Shown one piece after another: positions 16,505-25,345 of a DNA stretch of 64,000 nucleotides; the first letter of the stretch is position 1, and every line of letters begins with the position of its first letter. This DNA is from Thermoanaerobaculia bacterium (GTDB lineage Bacteria; Acidobacteriota; Thermoanaerobaculia; Gp7-AA8): NCBI GenBank assembly GCA_017883235.1, contig JADGNY010000016.1, positions 1 to 64,000 on the forward strand, read 5' to 3'. The translations under genes were made by a program, and so were the position numbers. The notes beneath the pieces were generated by a model that worked only from the letters and a program-made list of their open reading frames with translations, did not search any database and had not been told where the DNA came from.

Positions 16505-18811
16505 GTGACCACCCGGCGAATCCTGGCGACGTTTGCGGTACTGACGGCAGTCCTCGTGCTGATTCGCCTGGTGCCGCGCCGCCGGTTGTCCGAGCGGCTT
16601 CCGTCGTCGGTCGCCGTCTACGATGCCCATCATCACCTGCTGCGGCTGACGCTGGCCTCGGACGAAAAGTACCGGCTGGCCGTTCCCCTTTCGCGAATCC
16701 CACCCGTGCTGATCGAAGCGGTCCTCCTGCGCGAGGATCGGCACTTTTACGCACATCCGGGCGCAAACCCGGTGGCCATCGTCCGCGCCGCGTGGGAAAC
16801 CTACGCCAGGCGGGGAAGGCGCATCGGCGGGTCGACCATCACCATGCAGCTCACCCGGCTCTGGGATCGCATGAACACCCGCACGCCCTCGGGGAAGCTG
16901 CGGCAGATCGTCGGAGCTGTCGAGCTGGAAACACTCCATTCCAAGCGCGAGATCCTCGAGGCGTATCTCAATAGCGCACCTTACGGCGGGAACGTGGAGG
17001 GAGTGGCGGCTGCGAGCCTGATCTATTTCGGCAAGCCGGTAGAGAGGCTGACGCTGCCCGAAGCGCTGACACTCGCCGTCATCCCTCAGAATCCGAGCCG
17101 GCGCACGCCCGACCGGCTCGGCAATCAATCGCTCGTGCGCGCGCGGTGGAGCCTCTATCAACAGTGGTTGGAAGTGCATCCCGAGGACAAGCGCGACGAA
17201 GGGCTCATGAGACTTCCCATGGCCATGCGGGATCCCGGAGACCTGCCGTTCCTCGCGCCGCACTTCGTCAATGAGATCCTCCCCTCGGCTCGCGGTTCCG
17301 AGGTGACTACGTCCCTCGATCTGCGGCTTCAGAGATTGCTGGAACGCCACGTACGGTCGTACGTATCAGAACAACGGAGGATCGGCATCAACAACGCCGC
17401 GGCCATGCTGGTCGACGCACGGACGATGCAAGTCAAAGCAGTCGTAGGCTCGGCGGATTTCTTCAATGGCGCCATTCAGGGGCAGGTCAACGGCGCCGCG
17501 GCGAAACGTTCGCCGGGGTCGGCCCTCAAACCATTCATCTATGCTCTGGCCATCGATCAGGGGCTCATCCACCCTCTGACTGTGTTGAAAGATTCGCCAC
17601 GCTCATTCGGCGGCTTCAGTCCGGAGAACTTCGACGGCCAGTTCATCGGCCCCATCACGGCGAAGGACGCGCTCATCCGAAGCAGGAACCTTCCCGCCGT
17701 CGCACTGGCCGCGCGCCTTGCCAATCCCAGCTTCTATTCGTTTCTGAAGACCGCCGGCATCTCCCAGATGCGCTCCGAGCAGTTCTACGGACTCGGGCTC
17801 GCATTGGGAGCCGGCGAAGTGACGATGGAGGAGCTGGTCACTCTTTACGCCGTACTCGCCAACGGCGGGAATCTCAAACCGCTCCGCCGCACGGTGGACA
17901 GCCCTCTCACAAAGGGCACCCGAATCGTGAGCGAAGAAGCGGCATTCGTCACGATGGACATGTTGAAGGACAATCCGCGGCCGGATCAGGGGTCGCTTGA
18001 CGATTCCAGCCAGGCTCCCGTCTACTGGAAAACCGGCACGTCCTACGGCTTCCGCGATGCATGGTCCGCCGGCATCTTCGGTCCGTATGTGCTGGCTGTG
18101 TGGGTTGGCAATTTCGACGGAGAGGGCAACCCCGCCTTCGTCGGCATCCAGGCCGCCGCCCCGCTCTTCTTTCGCATTGTCGATTCTGTACGCGCGCAGC
18201 AGGGCAGCCCTCCCGGACCGTCGCGGACCGCTCCCGATCAGGTGCGCAAGATCGAAGTCTGCGCGATATCAGGACAGATGCCCGGCCCACACTGCGATCG
18301 CCTGGCCTTGACGTGGTTCATTCCCGGCAAGTCGCCGATCAAAGTCTGCGACGTCCATCGCGAAGTCCTCGTCGACGACCGATCGGGCCTCGAGTCGTGT
18401 ACCCAGTACGCATCTTCCTCACACCCCGCCGTCTACGAATTCTGGGACTCCGACATGCTCCGCATCTTCAAGCAGGCCGGAATCCCGCGACGCACGCCAC
18501 CCCCGCGCGACCCACGATGCGGTATCGACACAGCCGCAGGCCGAGGCAACCCTCCGCAGATTACCTCCCCCACCGGCGGCGTTTCCTATGCCCTGCGCGC
18601 CTTCCGGACGGATAAGGTCATCCCCTTCCAGGCCACGACCGACGCCGACGCGCGCGAGGTCTTCTGGTTCGTCAATGAAACATACGTCGGAAAAGCGCCC
18701 AGTGGAAAGGTGTTCCTCTGGCCCGCCCAGCCGGGATCGTTCGTAGTCCGCGCTGTGGATGATCGCGGGCGGGCCGGATCGCGGGATATCGCGGTGACGG
18801 TAGTGCGGTAG
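16505..18811 (+). CDS. pbpC: Penicillin-binding protein 1C
   Basis: A 768-residue bifunctional peptidoglycan synthase. An N-terminal membrane helix (residues 7-23) is followed by a GT51 glycosyltransferase with the catalytic REDRHFYAHPG and GGSTITMQLTR motifs. The transpeptidase has SALK (in SPGSALKPF), SRN (RSRNLPAV) and KTGTS. The C-terminal PBP1C domain has paired Cys and ends near VRAVDDRGRAGSRDI. It polymerises and cross-links murein at the inner membrane. It starts at GTG 16505, 9 bases after the alpha-2-macroglobulin gene. The partnership is thought to repair the wall and trap proteases after envelope breach. Downstream (18817-18864) lies a long imperfect hairpin (GACGTCCCG/CGGGACGTC) that could end the transcript. 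Confidence 0.95.
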   Translation: MTTRRILATFAVLTAVLVLIRLVPRRRLSERLPSSVAVYDAHHHLLRLTLASDEKYRLAVPLSRIPPVLIEAVLLREDRHFYAHPGANPVAIVRAAWETYARRGRRIGGSTITMQLTRLWDRMNTRTPSGKLRQIVGAVELETLHSKREILEAYLNSAPYGGNVEGVAAASLIYFGKPVERLTLPEALTLAVIPQNPSRRTPDRLGNQSLVRARWSLYQQWLEVHPEDKRDEGLMRLPMAMRDPGDLPFLAPHFVNEILPSARGSEVTTSLDLRLQRLLERHVRSYVSEQRRIGINNAAAMLVDARTMQVKAVVGSADFFNGAIQGQVNGAAAKRSPGSALKPFIYALAIDQGLIHPLTVLKDSPRSFGGFSPENFDGQFIGPITAKDALIRSRNLPAVALAARLANPSFYSFLKTAGISQMRSEQFYGLGLALGAGEVTMEELVTLYAVLANGGNLKPLRRTVDSPLTKGTRIVSEEAAFVTMDMLKDNPRPDQGSLDDSSQAPVYWKTGTSYGFRDAWSAGIFGPYVLAVWVGNFDGEGNPAFVGIQAAAPLFFRIVDSVRAQQGSPPGPSRTAPDQVRKIEVCAISGQMPGPHCDRLALTWFIPGKSPIKVCDVHREVLVDDRSGLESCTQYASSSHPAVYEFWDSDMLRIFKQAGIPRRTPPPRDPRCGIDTAAGRGNPPQITSPTGGVSYALRAFRTDKVIPFQATTDADAREVFWFVNETYVGKAPSGKVFLWPAQPGSFVVRAVDDRGRAGSRDIAVTVVR

Positions 18812-18998
18812 AGCAGACGTCCCGTCTTCTACCGACGGGCGGCCTCGCCCGGCGGGACGTCGCCTCACGCGCACATTTCTCGAGTCGTGACGCCATCCTG
18901 ATCACCGGCTTCCGCTGACTGCGCACTATTTCTTGACGGCGGCATTGATGGAGTAAGATGATTTCCTTCCACCCATTACGAGAGAAAGAGAGGTTCGC

Positions 18999-19394
18999 AT
19001 GCCCACGCGCACATGCATCACCACACCGAACGCACCGCCACCGATCGGGCCGTATTGTCAGGGGAACATCGCCGGGCCCTTTGTCTTCACCGCCGAGGAA
19101 GGGGGAGAGAAGCCGGACGGCACGCTTCCGAAGACCATCGAAGAACAGACCAATCAGGTCATCAACAACATCGAAGCCATCCTCAAAGCCGGTTACTGCT
19201 CGCTCGACGACGTCACCAAGGTGACCGTTTACCTCGCCACCCTCGGCGACTTCAAAGCGATGAACGGCGTCTACGCGAAGCGCTTCAAACAGCCCTATCC
19301 CGTACGCTCGATCATCCAGACGGCGCTCCCGGCTCCCGGCGCGCTCGTGGCAATGGATGCGATCGCGCTGCGGCCGCAGGAAGGCCGGAAATGA
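18999..19394 (+). CDS. RidA family imine/enamine deaminase
   Basis: A 131-residue Rid/YjgF protein. It shows PPPIGPYCQG near the N-terminus, the trimer-forming TIEEQTNQVINNIEAILKAG, VTVYLATLGDFKAMN, and the active-site YPVRSIIQTALP with the conserved Arg, then ALVAMDAIAL. Rid proteins hydrolyse reactive 2-imino/enamino acids to 2-keto acids and ammonia. The stop overlaps the ATG of the amine oxidase (ATGA), so the pair is translationally coupled. This makes sense because flavin amino-acid oxidases release imines. An AGAGAGG SD precedes the ATG. A weak promoter-like TTGACG-15-TAAGAT lies at 18933-18959. Confidence 0.93.
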   Translation: MPTRTCITTPNAPPPIGPYCQGNIAGPFVFTAEEGGEKPDGTLPKTIEEQTNQVINNIEAILKAGYCSLDDVTKVTVYLATLGDFKAMNGVYAKRFKQPYPVRSIIQTALPAPGALVAMDAIALRPQEGRK

Positions 19395-21031
19395 GCTCCG
19401 CCGCCGCTCCTCGCGCCGCTGCCTCCTCGCCACCCTGTCCGGATCATGCCGTCGACAACGGCTATCCGCACGTTCCCGTCGACACCATCCTCAAAGAGAT
19501 CCGCCAGCAGAATACCGGCCCGCGCCACGTTTGCATCCTCGGCGCGGGCATGGCCGGCCTGGTGGCGGCGTACGAGCTGCTGAAGCTCAAGAACACCGTC
19601 GAGATCATCGAGGCCAGCGGCGGCCATGGAGGACGCGTCCACACGCATCACTTCAAAGACGGCACGTACGCCGAGCTCGGAGCGATGCGCGTGCCCATCA
19701 CCCACGACTACACCCACCACTACATCGCCGAGATGGGGCTGCGCAAGAAGCTCATCACCTTCATCAACAACGTCGAGAACGGCTTCTGGGACATCCACGG
19801 CGTCGTGACCCGGCAAACCAAGGGCAGCGTCACAAAGATCTACGACAAGTACCGGATCTCCGACTACTTCCGGAAGAACATGCCCAGCGGCGGCGCCATC
19901 TTCGGATTCCTCATGGACAACCTCATCGATGGGCTCACCGAGGAAGAGAAACAGATGATGTTCGACGGCGTGGCCGGCACAGGGCTGCTCCAATACCTGA
20001 GCGGCGTGAGTCTCCGCGAATTCATCGTCCAGAACGTCGGTGAGGAAGTCCTCGACGTCATCGGCGTATTCACCAGCCTCGACGTCTGGTGGGACAAAGC
20101 CGTGACCATGTACCTGCGCGACGAGATGGTCGGCACCGGCAGTTGCCTGCAGACGCTCGAAGGCGGGATGAGCCAGTTGCCCGACACGCTGTATGAGAAG
20201 GTGAAGAAGCACATCACCTTCGACCGCGAAGTCAGTCGGATCAAGCTGCTCGAGAACGGCGTGGAGGTGACGACCAGGACGCCGGACCAGGAGGGAACGT
20301 CGTCGACGAAGAAGTACGACTACGTCCTCTGCACGATCCCCTTCTCGGTGATGCGCCGCATGGATCTGGAGAATCTCAGCTACGCGAAGATATCGGCAAT
20401 CCGCGGGATGACCTACGCCAACGCCACGAAGGTTGCCCTCGACTGCAAAGAGCGCTTCTGGCAGGAAGGGAAGTATCCGATCCTCGGCGGATCGTCGACC
20501 TCGGATCACATCCAGCGGCAGACGTACTATCCGATGGATCATCTGCCGGTCACGAAGCCGCTGCTCCGCGAGTCCTTCCGCCCAACGGTGGAGGGGGCTC
20601 GCTTCCGCCGCCCCAGCATTCACACTATGACGCCGCAGCCCTCTCCGCCCGCGGCGCTGATGAAACGTACCGAGCCGATGCCGGGGGCATTGCTGGGCGC
20701 CTATTGCTGGGATCAGGATGCCCGGCGCCTGGGCGCGCTATCGAATGACGAGCGGGCGGAGGTGGTAATCCGGAATGTCAGCCGCTTCCACAAGGATCTT
20801 CGCAAGTACGTGGTCGATCACGCCTCGGTCGATTGGGAAGAGTACCGCTGGACCGCAGGCGCGTTCGTGATGCTGAAACCGGGAGAGCTGGAACGCTTCT
20901 ATCCGGCGGCCATCCGCCCGGAGGGACGGCTCTTCTTTGCCGGCGAACATTGCTCCACCGATCAGGGATGGATCCAGGGAGCGCTTATCGCCAGCCTACG
21001 CGCGGTATTGCAGATCGTCAGCACGAAATGA
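19391..21031 (+). CDS. Flavin monoamine / L-amino acid oxidase family protein
   Basis: A 546-residue FAD-dependent amine oxidase. The Rossmann fingerprint GAGMAG is at residues 51-56 with the ribose-binding acid at the end of strand 2 (EIIEA), followed by GGHGGRVHTH at 77-86. The substrate region holds GAMRVPITHDYTHHYI. The C-terminal FAD motif is LFFAGEHCSTDQGWIQGAL. It should oxidise an amine or L-amino acid to an imine with release of H2O2. There is a Pro-rich insertion (around residue 405-425) not typical of the core. No secretion signal is visible, so it is probably cytoplasmic. It starts inside the ridA stop codon, which links imine production to imine removal. Confidence 0.9.
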   Translation: MSSAAAPRAAASSPPCPDHAVDNGYPHVPVDTILKEIRQQNTGPRHVCILGAGMAGLVAAYELLKLKNTVEIIEASGGHGGRVHTHHFKDGTYAELGAMRVPITHDYTHHYIAEMGLRKKLITFINNVENGFWDIHGVVTRQTKGSVTKIYDKYRISDYFRKNMPSGGAIFGFLMDNLIDGLTEEEKQMMFDGVAGTGLLQYLSGVSLREFIVQNVGEEVLDVIGVFTSLDVWWDKAVTMYLRDEMVGTGSCLQTLEGGMSQLPDTLYEKVKKHITFDREVSRIKLLENGVEVTTRTPDQEGTSSTKKYDYVLCTIPFSVMRRMDLENLSYAKISAIRGMTYANATKVALDCKERFWQEGKYPILGGSSTSDHIQRQTYYPMDHLPVTKPLLRESFRPTVEGARFRRPSIHTMTPQPSPPAALMKRTEPMPGALLGAYCWDQDARRLGALSNDERAEVVIRNVSRFHKDLRKYVVDHASVDWEEYRWTAGAFVMLKPGELERFYPAAIRPEGRLFFAGEHCSTDQGWIQGALIASLRAVLQIVSTK

Positions 21032-21115
21032 ATATAGCGAATACAGCCTAAATTACTTTTGCGGTTGAGGTTAGGTGGCAGCGATCTCGCACTAGTCAGG
21101 GGCGGAGGACATCTC

Positions 21116-21382
21116 ATGATTAGCAAAAAGATCCAGGCAACACTGCTGAGCTTCGCGCTCCTTGTGCCTGCCGGAAGCATGTTCGCGCAAACCCATCACT
21201 ACCGTCACCAAGTCTATCGCCATCACTACAGCCAGACCCGCGGCGCCGTCATCGGAGCGGTGGCTGGGGCGGCCATCGATCACCGCCAGCCACTCAAAGG
21301 TGCTTTGATCGGCGGTCTGGTCGGTGAAGGGGTGCAGTCAGTTCGCAACCACAACGCCAAACGTCACTACCGTAGGTACTAA
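21116..21382 (+). CDS. Small exported glycine-zipper protein
   Basis: An 88-residue protein with a signal peptide (ISKKIQATLLSFALLVPAGS, cleavage after FAQ). A His/Tyr-rich stretch (HHYRHQVYRHHYSQ) follows, then a glycine-zipper segment, GAVIGAVAGAAIDHR and GALIGGLVGEGVQ, and a basic His/Arg tail. Glycine zippers insert in membranes as packed helices and occur in outer-membrane SmpA/Slp-like lipoproteins and in osmotic-stress proteins; no lipobox is seen here. The GGAGG SD lies 8 bases before ATG 21116. The His-rich part could bind metal (inference). Confidence 0.8.
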   Translation: MISKKIQATLLSFALLVPAGSMFAQTHHYRHQVYRHHYSQTRGAVIGAVAGAAIDHRQPLKGALIGGLVGEGVQSVRNHNAKRHYRRY

Positions 21383-21414
21383 CGGAGCGCTGACTGAGGA
21401 TATGGTGAGGCGTG

Positions 21415-22875
21415 ATGAAACGCCTCACCATCCTCATCCTTCTATTCACCACCATCTCCGCGCGCGCTGCCGCACCGAGCCGTCGCGCGACCATCGCCGA
21501 GTTCTTCGACTTTCTGGCGATTCCCAATCTTGCCTCGGACGCTCCCAACATCGCGCGCAACGCCGCCACGATTCAGGCGATGTTCGAGAAGCGCGGCGCA
21601 TCGACCCGTCTGCTGACGCTCGACGGCGCGCCGCCCATCGTCGTGGTCGATCTGTCCTCCCCCGGAGCCACCCGCACCATCGCCTTCTACGCGCACTACG
21701 ACGGGCAGCCGGTCGATCCCTCGCAATGGAAGAGCGCGCCGTGGACCCCGATCGTGCGCGACGCCGCCGGAAACGACGTCGACTGGCGCAACGCCGCGTC
21801 GATCGATCCCGAATGGCGCCTCTACGCGCGCTCCGCCGGTGACGACAAAGCCCCCATCATCGCCATGGCCGCGGCGCTGGACGCGCTCCACGATTCCGGA
21901 CGCAAGCCGGCGGTGAATCTCCGCTTCGTTTTCGAAGGCGAAGAAGAAGCAGGCTCGCCGCACCTTGCGGCGTATCTCGCCAAATACCCCGACGTCCTTC
22001 GACCCGATGCCTGGATCCTCTGCGACGGGCCGGTTCATCAAAGCCGGCGCATGCAGCTCGTCTTCGGCGCGCGCGGCGTCGTCGATCTCGAGCTGACGGT
22101 CTACGGGCCGGTGAAAGGGCTGCACGACGGCCACTACGGCAACTGGGTGCCCAATCCAATCATCCGCCTCACGCACCTCATCGACTCGATGCGCGACGAG
22201 AACGGCCGCATCCTCATCCCTCATTTCTATGATGATGTGAAGCCACCCTCTGGCGCGGAGCAGGAAGCGATGGCGCGGATTCCGCCCGTCGAGGCTGATC
22301 TGAAGCGCGAGTTCGGAATCGCCGCCACCGAAGGCCTCAAGCTGAATGACCTGCTGATGCTCCCCGCGCTGAACGTGCGCGGCATTCAATCGGGCCACGT
22401 CGGCGCACTGGCATCGAACACCATCCAGACCGAGGCACAGGCATCGCTCGACTTCCGCCTCGTGCCGGCGGAGACGCCGGAGTCGGTGAAGAAACTCGTC
22501 GAGCAACACATCGAGTCGCAGGGCTACACGATCGTGCGAACCACGCCCGATGCCGCCACGCGCCTCGCCCACTCCAAGATCGCGAAGCTGACCTGGGGCG
22601 CCGGCTATCCGCCCGCACGCACGCCGCTCGATCTTCCGCTCTCGCGTCAGATCTCCGAAATCATGCACACCGCCGGACACGACCCCGTGCGCGTTCCCAC
22701 CCTCGGCGGCAGCATTCCGATGTATCTCTTCCAGCAGCCCGCCAACACCCCGGTCCTGATCCTCCCCATCGCCAACCACGACGACAACCAGCACGCCGCC
22801 AACGAGAACCTCCGCCTGCAGAATCTGTGGGACGGGATCGATGTGTACGTGGCGTTGTTCGAGGGGCTGAAGTAG
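21415..22875 (+). CDS. M20 family dipeptidase/metallopeptidase, exported
   Basis: A 486-residue zinc peptidase with a signal peptide (residues 1-19). M20 features in order: metal ligands His94/Asp96 in AHYDGQPV, the YARSAGDDKAPI segment with the bridging Asp, the catalytic EGEEEAGS, the ICDGP region, a dimerisation domain (VYGPVKGLHDGHYGNWVPNP), and the C-terminal GGSIPMY and ANHDDNQHAANE with the last metal-binding His. It would hydrolyse dipeptides or acylated amino acids in the periplasm. ATG 21415 is preferred over the GTG three bases earlier. All key residues are present, in contrast to the second M20 gene at 55019. Confidence 0.92.
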   Translation: MKRLTILILLFTTISARAAAPSRRATIAEFFDFLAIPNLASDAPNIARNAATIQAMFEKRGASTRLLTLDGAPPIVVVDLSSPGATRTIAFYAHYDGQPVDPSQWKSAPWTPIVRDAAGNDVDWRNAASIDPEWRLYARSAGDDKAPIIAMAAALDALHDSGRKPAVNLRFVFEGEEEAGSPHLAAYLAKYPDVLRPDAWILCDGPVHQSRRMQLVFGARGVVDLELTVYGPVKGLHDGHYGNWVPNPIIRLTHLIDSMRDENGRILIPHFYDDVKPPSGAEQEAMARIPPVEADLKREFGIAATEGLKLNDLLMLPALNVRGIQSGHVGALASNTIQTEAQASLDFRLVPAETPESVKKLVEQHIESQGYTIVRTTPDAATRLAHSKIAKLTWGAGYPPARTPLDLPLSRQISEIMHTAGHDPVRVPTLGGSIPMYLFQQPANTPVLILPIANHDDNQHAANENLRLQNLWDGIDVYVALFEGLK

Positions 22876-22962
22876 CAACCGACCGCTTTCGAACACCGAT
22901 AGAATGGCGCAAATAAGTCCTTCGGCTCACAGAACCGGCGTTGCTTTGGGAGGAAGACGTAT

Positions 22963-23751
22963 TTGTCCATGCTTGTCCGCCCTATTCTGATCCTGGTGAC
23001 GGGTGTCCTGGCCTCCGTCGCCGGCATGATGACCGTTCGCCGGTTCGTTCCGGCGGAAAAGCTGATCGCGAACAACGATTACGTCAGCTTCACGTACACG
23101 ATCCTCAGCCTGATCTACGGGATCTACCTCGCGTTCACCGTGGTCGTGGTCTGGCAACAGTACGACGGGGCGGGCGAGACGGTGACGCACGAGGTGGTGT
23201 TGATCAATGCGGTCTGGCGCGATGTCGAGCCGATGTCTCACGAGGACCGTAACCGCATCCATCAGGACATCATCGACTACGTGAACGACGTGATCGTGAG
23301 CGACTACCCCAAGATGGAATACGGGCTTGAATCGACATCAAACGACAAGTACGACCTGATCTGGACCGACTACTTCCGAATCGCTCCGAACGCCAGCGAT
23401 CTTCGTCAGGTCACGTTCTACCAGCAGGGTGTCCTGCGCTTGAACGAGTTCTCCATCGCGCGCCGGATGCGAATCCTGGCCAGTAACTCCTCCCTCCCTA
23501 CAACCATGTGGGTCCTTCTCATCGTCGGCGCCACCGGGACGATCATGTTCACCTGGTTCTACGGCACGCGTCATCTTTCCATTCAGATCGCGGCCACGAC
23601 GTTGCTTTCCGCCGTGATCATCTATGGAGTGCTGCTGGTAAGCATGCTGGAGTATCCGTTCGGAGGGGTGGTGCGTGTCGGCGAACAGCCGTACCGGGAG
23701 CTTCTGAACATCTTCCAGGCTCGCGTGAAGATCGAGTTGGCGGAGAAGTGA
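22963..23751 (+). CDS. DUF4239 / bestrophin-like membrane protein
   Basis: A 262-residue protein with helices at about residues 5-23 and 43-64, a soluble central domain (WRDVEPMSHEDRNRIHQDII to NEFSIARRMRILAS) and two more helices at about 184-202 and 208-230. This is the DUF4239 (bestrophin-like) layout; members are putative anion channels or stress-related membrane proteins of unknown role. TTG 22963 is the probable start because GGGAGGAAG lies at a proper distance before it; ATG 22969 two codons later is about 15 bases from the same SD. It is a single gene, ending two bases before an inverted repeat. Confidence 0.8.
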   Translation: MSMLVRPILILVTGVLASVAGMMTVRRFVPAEKLIANNDYVSFTYTILSLIYGIYLAFTVVVVWQQYDGAGETVTHEVVLINAVWRDVEPMSHEDRNRIHQDIIDYVNDVIVSDYPKMEYGLESTSNDKYDLIWTDYFRIAPNASDLRQVTFYQQGVLRLNEFSIARRMRILASNSSLPTTMWVLLIVGATGTIMFTWFYGTRHLSIQIAATTLLSAVIIYGVLLVSMLEYPFGGVVRVGEQPYRELLNIFQARVKIELAEK

Positions 23752-23752
23752 C

Positions 23753-23840
23753 CCCCTGGGAGCGCGGGCGTCTCGACCGCGCTTGCAGGCAGCAGGATGC
23801 CGAGCATCAAGCGCGGGCGAGACGCCCGCGGTCCCAGGGG
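23753..23840. repeat. Long hairpin repeat (family B)
   Basis: Two 33-bp arms (23753-23785 and 23808-23840) are reverse complements with two mismatches; the left arm begins CCCCTGGGAGCGCGGGCGTC. The loop is 22 bp. It abuts the stop of the DUF4239 gene and precedes the transposase repeats. It is likely a REP/BIME or miniature transposable element and could also terminate transcription. Confidence 0.85.
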
Positions 23841-23849
23841 TTACTCCTA

Positions 23850-25345
23850 TCGGTCACTGGGGTCACTGGGGTCACTGGGGTCAGGCCTCTGGGGTCACTG
23901 GGGTCAGGCCTCTGCTTCTCTCTTCTTCGCATAGCCGCTCTACCCAGCGTATCGAAACGCTCTCGATACCTCCTCGGAATGGAAACTCCTCGGCCGATTC
24001 GGTGGAATTTTGACGTGTTTTCGCGCAGCCGAGGGATCCTCGGAGGATGTCAAGACCTCTGAGACTCGAATTCGAAGGCGCCTTCTGGCACGTCACATCC
24101 CGAGGGAACGAACGAAAGGACATCTTCCGAGGCGACGGCGATCGTCTGCTGTTCCTTTCCTTACTCGCCGCCGCGGTGAAACGGTTCCGCTGGCGTCTCC
24201 ACGAGTACTGCCTGATGACGAACCACTACCATCTTGTCATCGAGACGCCGTTCCGCACGCTCGCGAGGGGGATGCACTGGCTGAACAGCGAGTACGTTCG
24301 CATCTTCAATAAGCGATACGAACGCGTGGGGCATCTCTTCCAGGGCCGCTACAAGGGGATTCTCGTCGACGAGCAGAATTATCTCGACGAGGTGAGGCGC
24401 TACACCGTCCTGAATCCCGTCCGCGCGGGCATGGTCGCCGATCCAGCGGAGTACCAGTGGTCGAGCTACAGAGCGCACGCCGGCCTCGAGCTGATTCCTG
24501 AGTGGCTCTATTCCGAGTGGCTGTTTGATCTCCATCCGGAACGCCCGAAGTGCCACGAGATGTACCGCGAATTCGTCACGGCGAAGATCGGCGCGACGGA
24601 GTCCATCTGGGAGAAGCTAGTCGGGCAGATCTACCTCGGCAGCGCGGAGTGGATCGAGAAGATGCGGAAGGTCGTCGCGGAGAAGCCGCGGAGCGACGAG
24701 CACGCCATGACGCAACGGCTAATCCCTCGGCTCAAGATGGCTACCGTCGTGAAGACGGTTGCAAAGACCTGCGGCATCGACGAAAAAGATCTGCGACATC
24801 GACACGGCGGCGTCCCCCGCATGTTGGCCGCGTGGATTGCCTGGAACGAAGGGCTGCTGCGTCTTCGCGAGATTGCCGCCGCTCTCCGACTTCGAAGCTC
24901 AGGCTACATTTCGACCCTGGTTCGCCGCGGCGATCGTGAACTGGCCGCCGATGAAGTGTTACAGGATCTGGTGCGACAAGCGATCGTCACCTTGCAGACG
25001 GCGTAAACAGGTGGTGCCGCGCCTTCCGTAGTGTCAAGCTGCGAGCAACCTGCCCAGCGGCGCAAGCGGCGGCTGATTCCTCCCGAATTGACGACCGCGT
25101 AACGGCGACGCCTACGCGGGCCGGCCTCAGAAGAAATCGACCGGAATGAATGCCTAGCGGCAGTGCTCGGTGCTCCGAGGGCCCCACCACCGTTTCTTCG
25201 GCGGCGCTACACGAGCTAGGAAATGACGTGACGAAAGGCCTGACCCTTTTTTGTCTTGACCCTGACGAAAGGCCTGCCCCCCTTTGATGACCCCCTTTGA
25301 TGATGATGACCCCCTTTTAGACCCCTGAGAAAGGCCTGACCCTCT
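23850..25345 (+). mobile_element. REP-associated Y1 transposase locus with flanking repeats
   Basis: Left flank (about 23850-23916): tandem TCACTGGGG units and two copies of GGTCAGGCCT (23879-23888, 23902-23911). Right flank (about 25230-25345): three AGGCCTGACC/AGGCCTGCCC copies in the opposite orientation (25236, 25270, 25332), each followed by a pyrimidine-rich run, plus two short GATGATGACCCCC-like units. The inverted placement of the same 10-mer on both sides of one transposase gene outlines the element. The right repeats run into the 3' end of the methyltransferase gene on the other strand. Confidence 0.65.
24047..25006 (+). CDS. REP-associated tyrosine transposase (Y1_Tnp, IS200-like)
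   Basis: A 319-residue single-strand DNA transposase. The family opening PLRLEFEGAFWHVTSRGNER is present, the HUH motif is NHYHLV (about residues 60-65), the region before the catalytic Tyr reads GHLFQGRYKGILVD, and YLDEVRRYTVLNPVRAGMV holds the nucleophilic Tyr. The C-terminal part (about 200-319) looks like a helix-turn-helix domain (LREIAAALRLRSSGYISTLV) related to DnaA-C/RAYT tails. RAYTs mobilise short palindromes rather than themselves. The start is ATG 24047, with GGAGG directly adjacent. It is intact, so it may still act on the palindromes found in this window. Confidence 0.9.
   Translation: MSRPLRLEFEGAFWHVTSRGNERKDIFRGDGDRLLFLSLLAAAVKRFRWRLHEYCLMTNHYHLVIETPFRTLARGMHWLNSEYVRIFNKRYERVGHLFQGRYKGILVDEQNYLDEVRRYTVLNPVRAGMVADPAEYQWSSYRAHAGLELIPEWLYSEWLFDLHPERPKCHEMYREFVTAKIGATESIWEKLVGQIYLGSAEWIEKMRKVVAEKPRSDEHAMTQRLIPRLKMATVVKTVAKTCGIDEKDLRHRHGGVPRMLAAWIAWNEGLLRLREIAAALRLRSSGYISTLVRRGDRELAADEVLQDLVRQAIVTLQTA

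Noticed and set aside
18933..18959. Confident promoter for the ridA operon
   Set aside because: TTGACG and TAAGAT are only 15 bp apart, shorter than the usual 16-18, so it is mentioned only as weak evidence in the gene entry.
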